Below are positions 34,301 through 46,443 of a DNA stretch of 64,000 nucleotides, piece by piece. The notes under the pieces were generated by a model that searched no databases, was not told the DNA's origin, and saw only the letters and a list, made by a program, of their open reading frames with translations. A program made the position numbers and the translations under genes. The DNA is taken from NCBI GenBank assembly GCA_039881045.1, contig JAYWVB010000001.1, positions 868,001 to 932,000 of the forward strand, read 5' to 3'. This stretch comes from Chaetomium olivaceum. Lineage: Eukaryota; Ascomycota; Sordariomycetes; Sordariales; Chaetomiaceae. How positions within the stretch are numbered: the stretch's first letter is position 1; every line of letters begins with the position of its first letter.

Positions 34301-36425
34301 CACCCGCAGAGCAAGGCGTGAGCATCATCAAGCGCCATGAAACAGAGAGGGAAAGATCGGCGACCACGCACCAACCAAAATGCTCACCGCGCTGATTGCA
34401 CTCGCACTGACTGACTGGTTGTTGGAATGCTGAGGAAGGACCAAAAAAGGACAGGCGAAGGAAATAACTGAGCAGTTTGATCCGAATCAAGTGGATGAGC
34501 GATGTTCGACCTTGTGCTTTTCGCTGCAGTAAGTTGACAAGAGCGGCCACACCGTGCACCGTGGTCATACTGCGCAGCTATGGTCATTACTGTGTACTCA
34601 GCGAACTGCTTCTTGACCTTCCTCACAGTATATGTACTCACATTATCTTCAAAGCTGATCCATGCTACCCGACGGAGCAGGCGTCGGCGGCTCTCTCCAG
34701 GTCCCACTGCTGTGTCACCCCACGGAAGGGACCGCCGTTCGTGGTGTGGAAAACGGATCTTTCCCCTGCTCAAGGTCGGACGGTCAAATGCACCCAACGC
34801 TCGGTGATTTTAGCCTTCTTCCATTGGCCGCGGCTAAATTACGACGTGCCCACGAAGCTGCAGCCAAGATAACTGGCACGGAGTTGTGCGACTCGGGAGC
34901 GATCCGTACTGTTAAGATGATTCGTTTATTTCTGGTACAGATAGCGCAAGCTTAGCACGGTGTACTTTGACCGAAGAAAGCCCGATCTATCAATCTCTAA
35001 CAATTCTTTCGTACCCCGATATGCTCGGCAGCCCGCACTCTCCCCCGGCCGGGAAACAAGCACTGAACAGGCCCGATTGGGACACGCTCAATGAAACGCG
35101 AGCAGTCGCTCAGGGTCCTGAGTGACATCCGCCGTCTCGAACACGCGGGAGGGAGCGATAGCAGGGTACCAGGTGTCCTCCGCAATTTACCCCACAAACG
35201 CTCGACATCCAAAGTACTCCGCTCGCAGGCAGTGACCCGCCTTGCCGTACTCGCTCCAAGGTGTGGTGCTCCCATTTCGCCTGGGCTGTGGCCCAGCTCC
35301 AGCGTCTCTCCACTATTACGCCGGCCAAACCGCCGTGGCCCATCATGGATGCGCCATCCCGTCAGTCGCCCGTCGCCTTTCCAAGTTGCCAGTGAGAGAG
35401 AGAAGTGCCAAAACTGCCAAACTGCCAAACTGCCAAACTGCCAAACTGCCAAACTGCCAAACTGCCAAACTGCCAAACCTTCACCAACCCACGTTTCCCC
35501 GACCGGCGCCATTACGGTCCTCCAGCGCGGTTCTAGAGCCGTTCATCAATCTCTCCCGGTGCACTTACTGGCTGGGATTTTGGGGGTCATTTTCAAGGTT
35601 TCTCTCGAATTCGGCCCTTGCCGGGCGTGTCCACTCTCGCCTTTCTTCTCCTCGTGTGCTCCCTGTCCGCTCCCCCCACCCTTCCAAAACAGGGCCAGCG
35701 ATCAGTCCTCCGTGCGGTTCCCGTCCTGGTTTCCTGTCGTTGCCGACTCCTCGACAGGTCCCTTCTTCCGACATCGTGCATTCGCACCTAGCCTCGATCG
35801 ATTCCAAAGGCGCCGCTTCTGTGATTCTCGAATCCGTGTCCCGACGGCGCCGCCTCCGATTGAATTTCCCTTTTTCTCGACGACAAAACCATCCACCCTC
35901 GTTCAATCACCATCTCGCCCGAGCAGCCCGCCCGCGCACGACTCGCGGAACCCGTCCGTCGTCCCACACCAACTCTAGTCACTCGTTGTTGCCGCGCGCC
36001 CTTTTCCAGACGAGATTTTCACTCGGCCATTTCATTGCGCAAAGGCCGACGAGACGAGACATCCGCGCGCCATCTCTCGCCTCCGTTCCTTTACCCGCGA
36101 ACCCCTTGGAGATTTCCTGGTTCGACCGAGTCAGCTACCCGAGCACCGCTTGCCGCTCCACTCCCGGCTTCCCGTAGTCGCCGCCTGATCGAGTTCCCCG
36201 GACCTGTTCCGGCCGACGTCCCCCGCGAAGAGAGATGCTCCCACCATGATCGAACTGCGACTATCTTCTGCTGCGAATCATTCAACCCATTCTTTCTCGG
36301 CGACTCATTTCCGGTAGAACCGGGTGAGACCCGTTGCTCACATTTGCATGCGCATTGTAGGCCGCTGAGGTGCTCATCCTGCCCCTGGCTCTCCGGCCAT
36401 CCAGCCGATCCGCAGCCAGCAAAAC
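31306..36425. other. Gene-poor 5.1-kb interval
   Basis: I can support no gene here. Long frames at 33362-33976 (minus) and 35091-35978 (plus) have no domain or spliceable context. Visible structure includes TAGGTAGG repeats near 31513-31528, purine-rich AGAAG and GAGA tracts at about 32009-32025 and 32192-32210, a poly-A run near 33340-33357, and the 8-nt repeat at 35413-35476. The last ~900 nt are strongly pyrimidine-rich and probably form the promoter and long 5' leader of the downstream F-box gene. Confidence 0.5.
35413..35476. repeat. Eight perfect copies of ACTGCCAA
   Basis: The 8-nt unit ACTGCCAA repeats head to tail eight times without mismatch, preceded by one degenerate copy. It is not in a coding gene. 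It lies about 950 nt upstream of the F-box start. Confidence 0.9.
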
Positions 36426-38051
36426 ATGGAGCCTCTACACATGACTGAATTCGGGTCCGACCGGTACCTGGAAAAGTTTCACCAGTCGCAAGCAAATCCC
36501 GCCGCCCCAACAGTTCCCGCGGCCGGACTCCCACAATCCCAGTTCATATTACCCCTTCGGGGATCAAGTCTGTCAGAGGCAGAGGCGACATCAAACAAAT
36601 CCGGTGATCAAAAGAAGAGAGGCTTTGGGTTTCTCAGGGCCAAGTTTCACAGCAAGAGTTCTGCGGCGGCAACCGCAACCCATACCGAGCCCCATGAGCA
36701 ACGGCCCTCGTCGGTACATTCCACGAGTGCCCGCAAAACGTAAGTCGCGAAGCCTTTGGATATGCTCGCACGCCTGGCCTGACTAACGCTTCCCCCCAGC
36801 GCCGCTTTCGACCAGCTCTTTGTTGCCCTTCCGAACGAACTACAAATCGAGATCATTGCGTCGCTCCCGCTCTCCGACGTGTTGAATTTACGGCTGGCAT
36901 CTAGATCCTTGCACGCCCTTGTCTCACTGAACGAGACGCCCATCACCCGTTACCATCTCGACCACCATGTGCCCGCATACGCCAAGCGCCTTTACCCGGC
37001 TCCCGAGGGCGTGCCTCTGAATTTCCATTATCTATGCGGCATCTGGCATCGGTTACACGTCGCTGCGAAGCTGTCATATTTGATATGCGAGTGGGTGTCG
37101 AAAGAGATGTTCTTCAGGAACACTGAGGAGAAGAAGCGGGAATTCGCGCCCCAACGGGAACGAATGCGACGGCGTTTAATACCGATGGTCTTCACCACCT
37201 TCCATTTCTTCGAAACGTACCGGAAATTGCACCTCAAATACATCGCCGAGCACGGTTACGGCCTGCACCAAACCCCCTACACGGTCAACCCCATCGAGAC
37301 CGAAATCCTCAACATGTACGATGACCGGACGCTGTATCAGGTCCACGAAATCTTCCCCTTGATAATGGCATCCTTCGACAGACGTCTTCGGCCGCCTTCC
37401 TATGTCGGCCGGGTGGAGCGATCCTTGAGGGGATATCTGAGGGACAAACCTCCTGAGGAGGTACATGTCGCTATTCTCTGTCTTGGTGGTATCCGGGAGG
37501 TGGAAAATATTTGGGAGGTCAAAACATACAACGCGCGGCGTGCGGCAGTCGATGCCTGGTATGCGTCTATTACTAAGGAGCCTACCGACCCGCCAGAAGG
37601 GAAAAAGCGCCGAGGGATGCTTGGTGGTCTGAAGCGGAAAAAGTCGTCGCTCACCTTGACCAAAACAAACTCAAACGACGCTGCACCACCACCCCGGAAT
37701 TCGGGTTCCTCGAGTGTTGCCGAAGGCAAGCGGCCGGAGAGCTTGGTGTTCTGCACCAGCCTAGCAGCTGGCATGCCGATGGGGAACTTGAGCAGGGATG
37801 AAGCCAAGCTGCTTCTGTCCGATCTGCCGGGGCTCCGAAAGATTTGGTCGGAAACAGCCGAGGCCATGATCTTAGACCGCAAGATCGTCCAACGACCTAG
37901 TGACATCCGCCGCAATGCTCAAATATTTACCGACCTGATCAGCGAGAACATCGCCGAGGACGAGGACCAGTGGCTCTACGGCACGACTGTCTCTGAGTCA
38001 GTACGACCGAACCTCGACGCGATCGAGGAGGAGCCTATGGAATGTCCATAA
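36426..38051 (+). CDS. F-box protein
   Basis: Two exons (36426-36739, 36800-38051) give 521 residues. A disordered Ser/Pro/Lys-rich N-terminus of ~100 residues is followed by an F-box (LFVALPNELQIEIIASLPLSDVLNLRLASRS, ~110-145). A helical, Tyr- and Arg-rich body follows (FHFFETYRKLHLKYIAEHGY, YQVHEIFPLIMASFDRR). A basic insert lies at ~355-385 (KKRRGMLGGLKRKKSS). The C-terminus is acidic. F-box proteins link substrates to Skp1-cullin ubiquitin ligases. No repeat domain for substrate binding is evident, so the target is unknown. The single 60-nt intron falls just before the F-box. The 5' region is unusually long and pyrimidine-rich. Confidence 0.88.
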
Positions 38052-39358
38052 TCTATCGTCACACACAACCGTACTTCTACACATCTTCTATTGGCCCTCT
38101 ATTGGGCCGGGCGGCACGTTTCAGGGTCGTGTTCTCACCCACCCATTTTTCCATCGACTGACTTTCGTCGTCGACCACCATCTTTACCGAATCCTAAGCT
38201 GTCACGAAGATACGACAGCTGACCGGCACATCAAATCCCTCTTTTACTATGTCGAGTTTTGAATTTTTTGGGAAACAAAAGGCATTTACAGGCGTTTACG
38301 GTCTTCTTTCTTTTTAATTTGTTTGTTTCCGAGATGTGCGGATATCTCGGGCCAGAGATCAGCATGGGCAAGCCAGGTGTATTGCGTTACCGTTTCCATT
38401 TTCCTTCGTTGTATTCTGTTGTCAGGCCACCCAGCCGGGGGTGCACGCCTCTTGTCCTTGCTGCTTGTGTTTCATAGCGAATGTATTCATAGGTCTCCGC
38501 TGCCTATCATTTTCTTTCTGTCTTTTTTCACCATGCAACTGGGCGGGGTTGACACATGGCATGCCTGCGATGGGAGAGGAAAGAGAGTCATTCATGATAC
38601 CCGGTCTACACTAGGGTCAATGGAGCGACCAAAGAGGTGGGAACAGCTTCTCGGTCATGGAGGGGCGGTGGGAGATCCATGATAAAGAGTAGCATCTGAA
38701 TCGACTGGTTTCCTTACACCTTCGTTGGAAGTAGCAGTTGTTGTTCTGATATAGCATATGCATGTGCCTCGCAAACTCGGAATATGTTGCCACCCCGTCG
38801 GACATGGGCCCATTGCTTCTTTTCGTCGTCGTGCCTTCACACTTGTGGACGGTCTCACCTGTCCCCCGGGCGAAGTCATATCCGAACATAGGTAGTGACA
38901 CGTTCGTGGTTCACCGCACGGAATATCGTTAATAATTTCATAGCATGTCCCCAGCCGACTATATTTCCCCTGACGTGACGGCCAGGCTTCCGTCTAAACG
39001 GAAGACCATCGCCGAGAACACAGATATAAGATAAGAGGCAAAAACTAAAAGGCAGACCTTAACTCAGGAACTGGATAAAAACGTAGATGATATTGGAAAC
39101 ATGACCTCAGGTCCAATGCAGCCACGCAACCCCCCCTTCCCCCACCGTGATATGAATGACCCTTAACCCTACCCCCCAGACCCAAGCCCCAATTGTGTTG
39201 ACCAATAATTCCCAATGTAAGTAACGTAACTTTTTTAGATAAAATGAACCTGTGATTAACGAGGGAAAAAAAAACCACCATCACCAACCCCCCCCTAACC
39301 ACTCACTCACCACCTATAACGGCCGCCCCCCCCCCCCACTCCCGCTCTACCTTAGATA
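38052..39358. other. Convergent 3' regions, F-box and AT-hook genes
   Basis: About 1.3 kb contains no supported gene and should hold the 3' UTRs of two convergent genes. Poly-C runs (about 39318-39340) occur near the AT-hook stop. Confidence 0.4.
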
Positions 39359-42300
39359 TCACCGCCTCCCAACACCATAATACCTCTCCCCACCGCCCAA
39401 CCCCGACGCATCAAACCCCGCCAGCCCCGTCGCCGCCGCCGCCGCCGCAGCAGCAAATCCCGCCCCACCAGCAGCATTCGCCGGCGCGCGCACCCCACCG
39501 CCCGCATTAACGCCATAACTGGCATTACCCAGCGCCGCGGCCATGGTGCCCTGCTGCTGCGCGGCTGTCGTGTCCAGGTGGCTGGCGTCGAACAGGCTCC
39601 AGTCGCCGGCGGCGGCGGCAGCAGCCGGGTTCCCGGGGAAGGGTTGGACATTCGCCAGGCTCTGCATGCTCTGCGAGGTTGGCTGGGTTGTGGCGCTGAC
39701 GGAGCGTTGCTGGAGGTTGGTGGTGGTAGTGTCGGCTGTGCCGCCGAAGGACGGGGAGTGTTGGGGCAGGCCGCTGTGGCCGTGGGCGTTGGTGGGGCGG
39801 AAGGTGGCGGTGGTGGTGGTGGTGGACTGGTTACTTCGTTGTTGGGTGTAGGAAGGGTTGTTGCTCAATGCCGTGGCCGAGCTGCGGTAACCGCTATCAG
39901 AGGTGGTGAATTGGGGTTGGTGAGTGGTGTACGAAGCTGTGGCTGCTGAAGTAGTGGTCGCCAGCTGATGCTGGTAGCGTTGTTGCGAGGCTAGATTTTG
40001 TTGGCCGCTTGGATATTGCTGCTGGCTATCCGTATATGACTGCTGGTTATCTGTATAGGACTGCTGGTTCGTACCATACTGCTGCTGCGACGCGCTTGTC
40101 GAATACTGTTGAGCAGAGGCAACCTGGGTAGCTCGAGGATGCTGTTGCTGTCCTCCTGAGAATTGATGTTGTTGTTGCTGCTGCTGCGGCGGCTGTTGCT
40201 GTGGATGATCCGCTTGCGCAGAGATGTAACCATGTTGCTGCTGTTGCTGCTGCTGCTGTTTCTGCTGCTGAAATTGCGAATTCGAGGTCCGGTATTGATT
40301 ATAATGTGGCTGAGATGTCCTCGCCTGCTGTTGTGTGATGGATGGGCTGTTGTTGATAGTTTGCGGTTTGGTTGGTTGCGGTTGCGGATTTGGGGACCGA
40401 CCCTGACCGACAGAATCAGCACGCGGGTGCTGCTGCTGCTGCTGTGCCTGCTGCGAGTATTTTCGTGAATATTGCTGTGACAACCGGTTGGTCATCACTG
40501 CCGCCGAGTTTGCAGCGCTTTGTGAGGCCAACGTCTGCGGCTCAGCCTCAGCCTGTTGGTCGAACTGAGCAAGCTGTGCCTCGAAGTTCTCTATCGCAGG
40601 AGACTGCACCACAAATCGAGCTTGATTGGGCACAAGCAGTGATGGCACGGGTTGCTCGATAGTTGCAGCTGGAGCAACCAACCCTGGTTCAGACTCCTGG
40701 GCTACGACTGCCCGGGGGGCCGGGCCTGGCTTAGCACCCGAACTCTCAGAGAGAGAAGCTTCCCCGGTCGCCTCGTTTGCCTTCCTCGCTGATGGCCGAG
40801 GTTCCTTGCCCTTTCGTTGCCGTTTGGGTGACGGCTGGGGTGCGGTTGTCGGAAAGGGTGGCCCTGGATTGTTCGGCATAGTGGGCAACGCTTGATTGTT
40901 CACGTCCGTTGAGGGTGCTGGACCATTCCCGCCGTCTTTTACGGCGGGCCGGGGCATATCAGCATTTCCGTCTCCTTTCCTTTTTCGCTTTTGGCCTGCA
41001 CTTTTAGATGGCTTGCTTTGGGCTGGAGTTGCGGTGGGAGGTGTAGGGAGTGCCGAAGTCTGGGTGGCCTGCAGGAATTGGGTAGTCTGCGGCACCTGAT
41101 AACTCGCTGCTTGGATCTGCCCGGGAGGGACAGAATTGGTTGATCCGTTACCGGTGCCCTCTTGTGGCTCTGGTGCTGAGGAAACCTGGTTGCTTTGCGC
41201 TTGACCCTGCTGCTTCTGGCCTGTGGCTTTCGCTCGCCCATTCTTCTTTTTCGCAGGCCCTGGCAATGCCGAGTTCACCGCTGTGAAGGATTGTGGTCCT
41301 GCAGGACCTGGCGTCGGTTGTGGTGTCTGATTCATCTGGGACGGACGAAAAACTTGCGGGGAGAATTCAGGGCCTTGAGAAGGCTGGGTGCCCGCCTGAG
41401 ATGTTGTTCCGGAAGTTGGCGTGGAGGTTACGACTGGTTCTTTGGGTCGGTTCTTCGAGCCCTTTGGGCGGCCCCTCTTCTTCGTGGCGGGGGTGCTAAT
41501 GGTTGCCACGCCGTTGCCCATGGGCGCCTCTGGCAGTGCTGTTCTAGCGGCACCGGTTTGACTGGGCGTTATGGGTCCTGCATTTGGGTGAGAAGACCCT
41601 GGATGTGGCTGCGGGCTTGCGGCTTGTGCGAGGAGCATCACATTCGCATCGACATCGTCGGCATCTTCGCCGCCACTCTCGTCAACATCCACCCAGCTCT
41701 CATCCGCGATGCCAGACGACTGGCCTCGATCGGCGGACGTGGAGGGCCTATTGGGCCCCTTTTTGACTCCTTTGTCCTTCCGTGCCTTGGTGGCCTTGCT
41801 GCCTTTTGGCCGACCTCGCTTGCGTTTTACTGGCTGAGGATGGTCAAGCTGCCGAGTAGCGTCCAACGGCTGAGGTGCTGAATTTCCACCCAACCGGGGG
41901 AATATCTCTGAAACCCAGCCAACGAAAAGGCTGCCCGGCCCATTTGCCTCTGCGCTCTCTGGGAAGCCACCGGCGGCAGGCGGCGGCGCTCCAGGGATGC
42001 CTCCAAAGAAAGCCAGTGCTTTGCAAATCTGGTCCACGACTAGCACGGGATGTAAACTCCGTAAAAGAGTCAGCAAGCGTGCTTGCTCCGACTTGGTCTC
42101 CTCGGGGCCCAGGGGCGCGCGGCGTTGAGCTGGGACCGGGGCGAGGGCCGGTGTGGACGTGGGAATAAACGGCTTAGCTACCATCTCGTCCGGAAGATGT
42201 ACGAACCGGCTTCGTCGTAGCGAGACATAGCCGTTCTCGAAGGCACGCTTAGCGGCCAACTCGGTACTCTCGCTGGTTCGCTTGGCTTCGGCATCGCGAT

Positions 42301-42699
42301 CCGTGGCCTCAGCCCGCCCAGCAACCTCGATTTGCATGACGCCAAAGTTGCCCTTGGATCCATCGGTTTTTCCCTTCAGTTTGCTGGGCACGGGGTTACG
42401 AATTCGGCCATCTCGGTGGGCCCCGTTCAAAAGATCTTGCGAATTCGGTTCGGAGGAAGAGGGGATGCTGGCCCCGGCAGCGATGCCCGAGGTGGTTGCT
42501 GATGTCAACATGCCGCTCGGGGCAGGCACGGCCGTCTGGCCGGGTTGTGAAGAAACAGGCGGCATTGGTGTCGCCCTCAAGACAGCTGTGGAGCGGTCTG
42601 TTGTAGCAGGTACTGCGTGGCGGTGCCCGGGTTAGCGATTAGTGGTAAAGCCCCGGGGGGATGGGTGTCGTGTCGCGGCTTACTTGGCGGTGTTGCCAT
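39359..42699 (-). CDS. AT-hook, Gln-rich nuclear protein
   Basis: A 16-nt first exon (42699-42684) joins 42612-39359 to give 1089 residues, beginning MATPPIPATTDRS. The start was chosen because splicing restores one frame across both segments and has a CGCTAAC branch site. Residues ~100-250 contain the only ordered-looking part (LRRSRFVHLPDEM, LLRSLHPVLVVDQICKALAFFGG, LFVGWVSEIFPRLGG). Two AT-hook cores (KRKRGRPKGSK and KKRGRPKGSKN) are about 115 residues apart and should bind the minor groove of AT-rich DNA. The C-terminal ~450 residues are Gln/Ser/Thr/Pro-rich with long polyglutamine runs (plus-strand CTG repeats near 40160-40275). The layout suggests a chromatin-associated transcription cofactor. 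No named family is assigned. Confidence 0.82.
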
Positions 42700-43988
42700 T
42701 GAACATGCCCGGCGCGTCGTCGCCGGTAACTGATGCTGGCGGGGTATGAGGCCGTTCCAAGGAGCCCAGTCGTGGGCCGATTGCTGCGTCGCGGCAGGCT
42801 TGCAATCATGATGCAAGCCCCATGTTCGATCGATGAGCGTCGACAGCGAGTTTGGCGGAGCGCTGGGGTGCCGACCGGCCGCGAGGCACTTGATGGACAA
42901 AAACGGAGCAAACAGATGTCGCGCCCGACTCCACTCGGCAAAGCGGCGTGACGCCGGGGAAGGGATGTTTGGACCGCGGGAAGGATTCCTCAACGGCGGC
43001 GACGGCAATAAGCAACCGACTCGCCGCAGCTAGAAATTCTTATCGATGTCGACGCCTCTACAACCGAAAACTGTGTCTTGTCTAGAACAATCGAGGCGAG
43101 GAGTCGGTGTTCTGGTGTTCTGGTGTTCCTCTGCAACAAATCTGCAGCTCGCTCACAAGGCACGGCGGGGAGAGGAGGTGGTGACACAGTCGCGCGAAAT
43201 TGGGCCAGCAGTCTCGAGCTAACTAGATCGTCGAGGAAAATAACAACTGATATCTCGAATTGCAGCAGGGCAGTAAGTAACTAAGGTATTATTGTTCAGC
43301 TATGCTGCTGGAATTCGGCAGAATGGTTATCGTGGGTCGAGATCAACCAGTCGGGTGGGCCAGGTGTTGGCGCATGTTGGCGCATCCAGTTGGCGCTGGA
43401 TTGTCAGAGTTGCGGCGAGGTACTCGACCCACCGAGGATGGGCAGGTACCGGACATTACAGTTTGGGAGAAGCTGAAAAGCTGAATACAACGCCGGTCAG
43501 GCGCGTAATGTAAGTTACATACCGGATTCCCGGATTTCAATACGGTATGTACATTGTGTATTGCATGTAATTACTTCGACCCCAGCTCGCTTCCTTGATT
43601 GAAGCTCCAGAAGCCCCACCCATGCCTGTCGCATCTCAACACCAACAGCTCCCGGCTTCCCCTTGTCATCCCAACCGTACACAGCTCGTTGTCCGCCATA
43701 TTTTGTCGTTTTGAACCGTCTTGAAGGCCATCTTCAGTGTTGAAGCTGTCTCTATCTTGCACTTTGACGGCGAGCAGTTAACGGCCCGAACACCGACACA
43801 GCCCCACGACGACAGCGACCCCTCCTCCCTACCTTCTAGTCTGATACCGCATCGCCAGCAACAAGTTGCCCGCCATAGGACGAACGCAGCGATACTGACG
43901 AAAACTTTGCCGACTGCAAACAATCCATACCTCGCGTACAACAAACACCCAGTCCCGCCGACTTAGAGCCCTGTCGCGAGAACCAACC
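42700..43988. promoter_or_regulatory. Divergent promoter region, AT-hook and V-ATPase C genes
   Basis: About 1.3 kb between divergent starts, with no gene supported. Frames extending upstream of the AT-hook start are not conserved-looking. Both promoters should be here. Confidence 0.45.
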
Positions 43989-45347
43989 ATGCAGCCGACG
44001 CAATACCTCCTCGTTTCCCTGCCTCTCAGAATATTCGATGATGACCCTCTAGCGGCGTTGGCCGCTACTGTTGGACGAGACAATGGCGAAACTCTACCGT
44101 TTTCCGTACCCTCGTTCAAGATCGGTACCCTCGATGCTCTAGTGCAGCACGCAGATGACCTTGCGAAGCTCAACGCCGCGTGCGAAGCGGCGGTTGGCAA
44201 GGTGGCGGACTCGCTCAGGGGTATCTTGGATGGTGACGAGGATAAAACCGCAGAACAGAAAATGGTCAACGACAGTGAGCATTGCGTCCCAAAAGCCCGT
44301 CATCCGGCGTCCGATTATGTCTGACAGCTGTGCGCAGAGCCCACGGATCACTATCTACGCAACTTCCAATGGGATAAAGTCAGATACCGGGCCGACCGGC
44401 CATTGGGGGAGCTAATTGGGAACTTACAAAAGGAGCTGCAAAACATCGACAATGATGTCAAAGCCAAGTTCAACCAGTACAATGGGATCAAGACCACACT
44501 GGCGGCGTTGCAGAGGAAGCAGACGTAAGCCTGGCGGCAACCCTATTACATGAATTTGGCTGCACACGCTAATGCTTTATGCGACAGAGGAAACCTGGCG
44601 ACCAAATCACTTACTCCCATCGTCAACCCGAGCCTACTAGTACAGGACTCAGAGTACCTGGAAACCCATCTGATCGTGGTACCAACAAACGCACGCAAAG
44701 ACTTCCTCCGCAGTTACGAGACCCTCGCTCCCATGGTGGTGCCGCGGTCGTCGATTCAGGTGGCCCAGGACGACGAGTTCACGCTCTTTGCGGTAACGAC
44801 CTTCAAGAAGACCAGCGCCGAGTTTCTACAAAAGTGCCGTGAACAGAAATGGACGCCTCGGCAGTACAAGTATGTTGAGGGGGGCAAGGAAGAGGAGCAG
44901 CGCGAACTTGACCGTATTGCCCGGGAGGAGAAGAAGGTTTGGGGTGAGGCCTTGAGGCTCGGCCGGACAGGCTGGAGCGAAACGGCCATGATTCTGGCCC
45001 ATGTTATGACGCTGCGGGTATTTGTCGAGACGGTCCTCAGATACGGCTTGCCGTTGGAGTTTGTTTGCGCGCTTGTCAAGGTAGGGACCCTGATCAGATT
45101 GAATCCATTCTGCATGCCATTGCTAACGCCGGATTGATAGACGACGCCGAAACAAGCAAAGAAGGTAAAGTCAGCGCTGGACTCGGCCTACTCGTACCTC
45201 GGCGGGAATGCTTTCGGCAGGGACAAGCGGGGGCGGGTCACCAAGGACGACGCATCCCTGACGTCCGAGATGGCCGCTGTGGGGTTGGGTGCCGCCGAGG
45301 GGAGCGAGTACACTGCATATGTGTACTATGAGATTGAATTCCCATAA
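43989..45347 (+). CDS. vma5: V-type proton ATPase subunit C (Vma5)
   Basis: Four exons (43989-44274, 44338-44524, 44588-45080, 45141-45347) give 390 residues, the usual length for subunit C. Family segments are MQPTQYLLVSLPLRIFDDD, PSFKIGTLDALVQHADDLAK, DHYLRNFQWDKVRYRADRPL, KFNQYNGIKTTLAALQRKQT and VVPTNARKDFLRSYETLAPMVVPRS. The protein ends in YVYYEIEFP. Subunit C links the peripheral stalks of V1 to Vo and is released when the pump disassembles during glucose limitation in yeast. The protein is soluble, with no signal or membrane segment. Introns are 60-63 nt and conventional. Confidence 0.95.
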
Positions 45348-45640
45348 ACTGCCTGCCTGACGCATATGGCAGCGCAGTAGGATGGGGAACGGCGAATCAA
45401 TGGAATGTATGTATGGCTTGAGCCATTTAATGCCCGGGTGGTGTTCAGGATCCTCTTTTTTGCCGCTCAAGGCCGGGATCTAATGAGGAAACTTCAAACA
45501 AAATCTCGCTCTCTTGTTTTCACTGTCAACCGCGATATCTATTCGTCTGCATACCTCCCAAGAGCAGTGAGTGGGTATATATTCAACTCATAGCGCGCGC
45601 GGCCCAGCCCAAACCCCCCTATATTCACCCATTCACCCAT

Positions 45641-46443
45641 TCACCTCGTCTCCTCCGTCCCCTTAATCAACCCCTTCTCCGCAAGATAATCCACAATCTT
45701 GCGCACACACTCCTCCACACTCAGCTCATCCGTACGGATCGTGATCTCGGGCGCCTCGGGCGCCTCGTAGGGCGCCGAGATGCCCGTGAAGTCCTTGATC
45801 TCCCCCGCGCGCGCCTTCTTGTACAGGCCCTTGGGGTCCCGCTTCTCGGCCTCCTCGAGGGACACGTCCACGAACACTTCGATGAAGGGCAGGGCGTCGT
45901 CGCCGGACTGTCCGGCGTTGTTGTGGAGGTCGCGAGCGATTTGGCGGTCGGCGCGGTAGGGGGAGATGAAGGAGGTTAGCGCGATGGTGGAGGAGTCGGC
46001 GAAGAGTTTGGCCACCTGTGTTTTTGGTGGTTCTGTTAGCGACGGGGTTGGGGGAGAAAGGGGGGGGGTAGAGGGGAGCATACCTCAGCAATGCGGCGGA
46101 TGTTCTCGTTGCGGTCCTTCTCGGAGAAGCCCAGGTCCTTGTTCAGGCCGAAGCGAACGTTGTCGCCGTCGAGGCGGTAGGCGGCCACGCCGATGTGGAG
46201 CAGGTGCTGCTCGAGCGCCGTCGCGACGGTCGACTTGCCCGAGGCCGAGAGGCCCGTGAACCACACGGTGAAACCGCGCTGGCCGCGCAGCTGGTTGCGC
46301 TCGTGCCGGGTGAGCGACGGATGCCAGGTGATGTTGCTGCGCCGGGGGGTTAGGGATGGGTTTTCCTCTCGCAATTGGCATTGTCTGTAGTATCCTGGCG
46401 AGCCATAACACCGGGCGGAAAGGAAGCGGACTTACGTAGCCAT
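45641..46443 (-). CDS. Adenylyl-sulfate (APS) kinase
   Basis: Three exons (46443-46436, 46336-46084, 46015-45641) give 211 residues. The 8-nt first exon encodes Met-Ala and part of Thr. Splicing produces MATNITWHPSLTRHERN, the conserved start of fungal APS kinases such as Met14. The P-loop is GLSASGKS (~33-40), followed by LDGDNVRFGLNKDLGFSEKDRNENIRRI, with the APS-binding Arg and Asn residues, and by TSFISPYRADR and DPKGLYKKARAGEIKDFTG. The enzyme phosphorylates APS to PAPS in sulfate assimilation. Intron 1 is 99 nt and intron 2 is 68 nt. The upstream neighbour is on the same strand but unrelated. Confidence 0.95.

Noticed and set aside
35091..35978. 295-codon open frame across the ACTGCCAA repeat
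   Set aside because: Its composition follows the tandem repeat and the pyrimidine-rich leader; no domain or splice context is seen.
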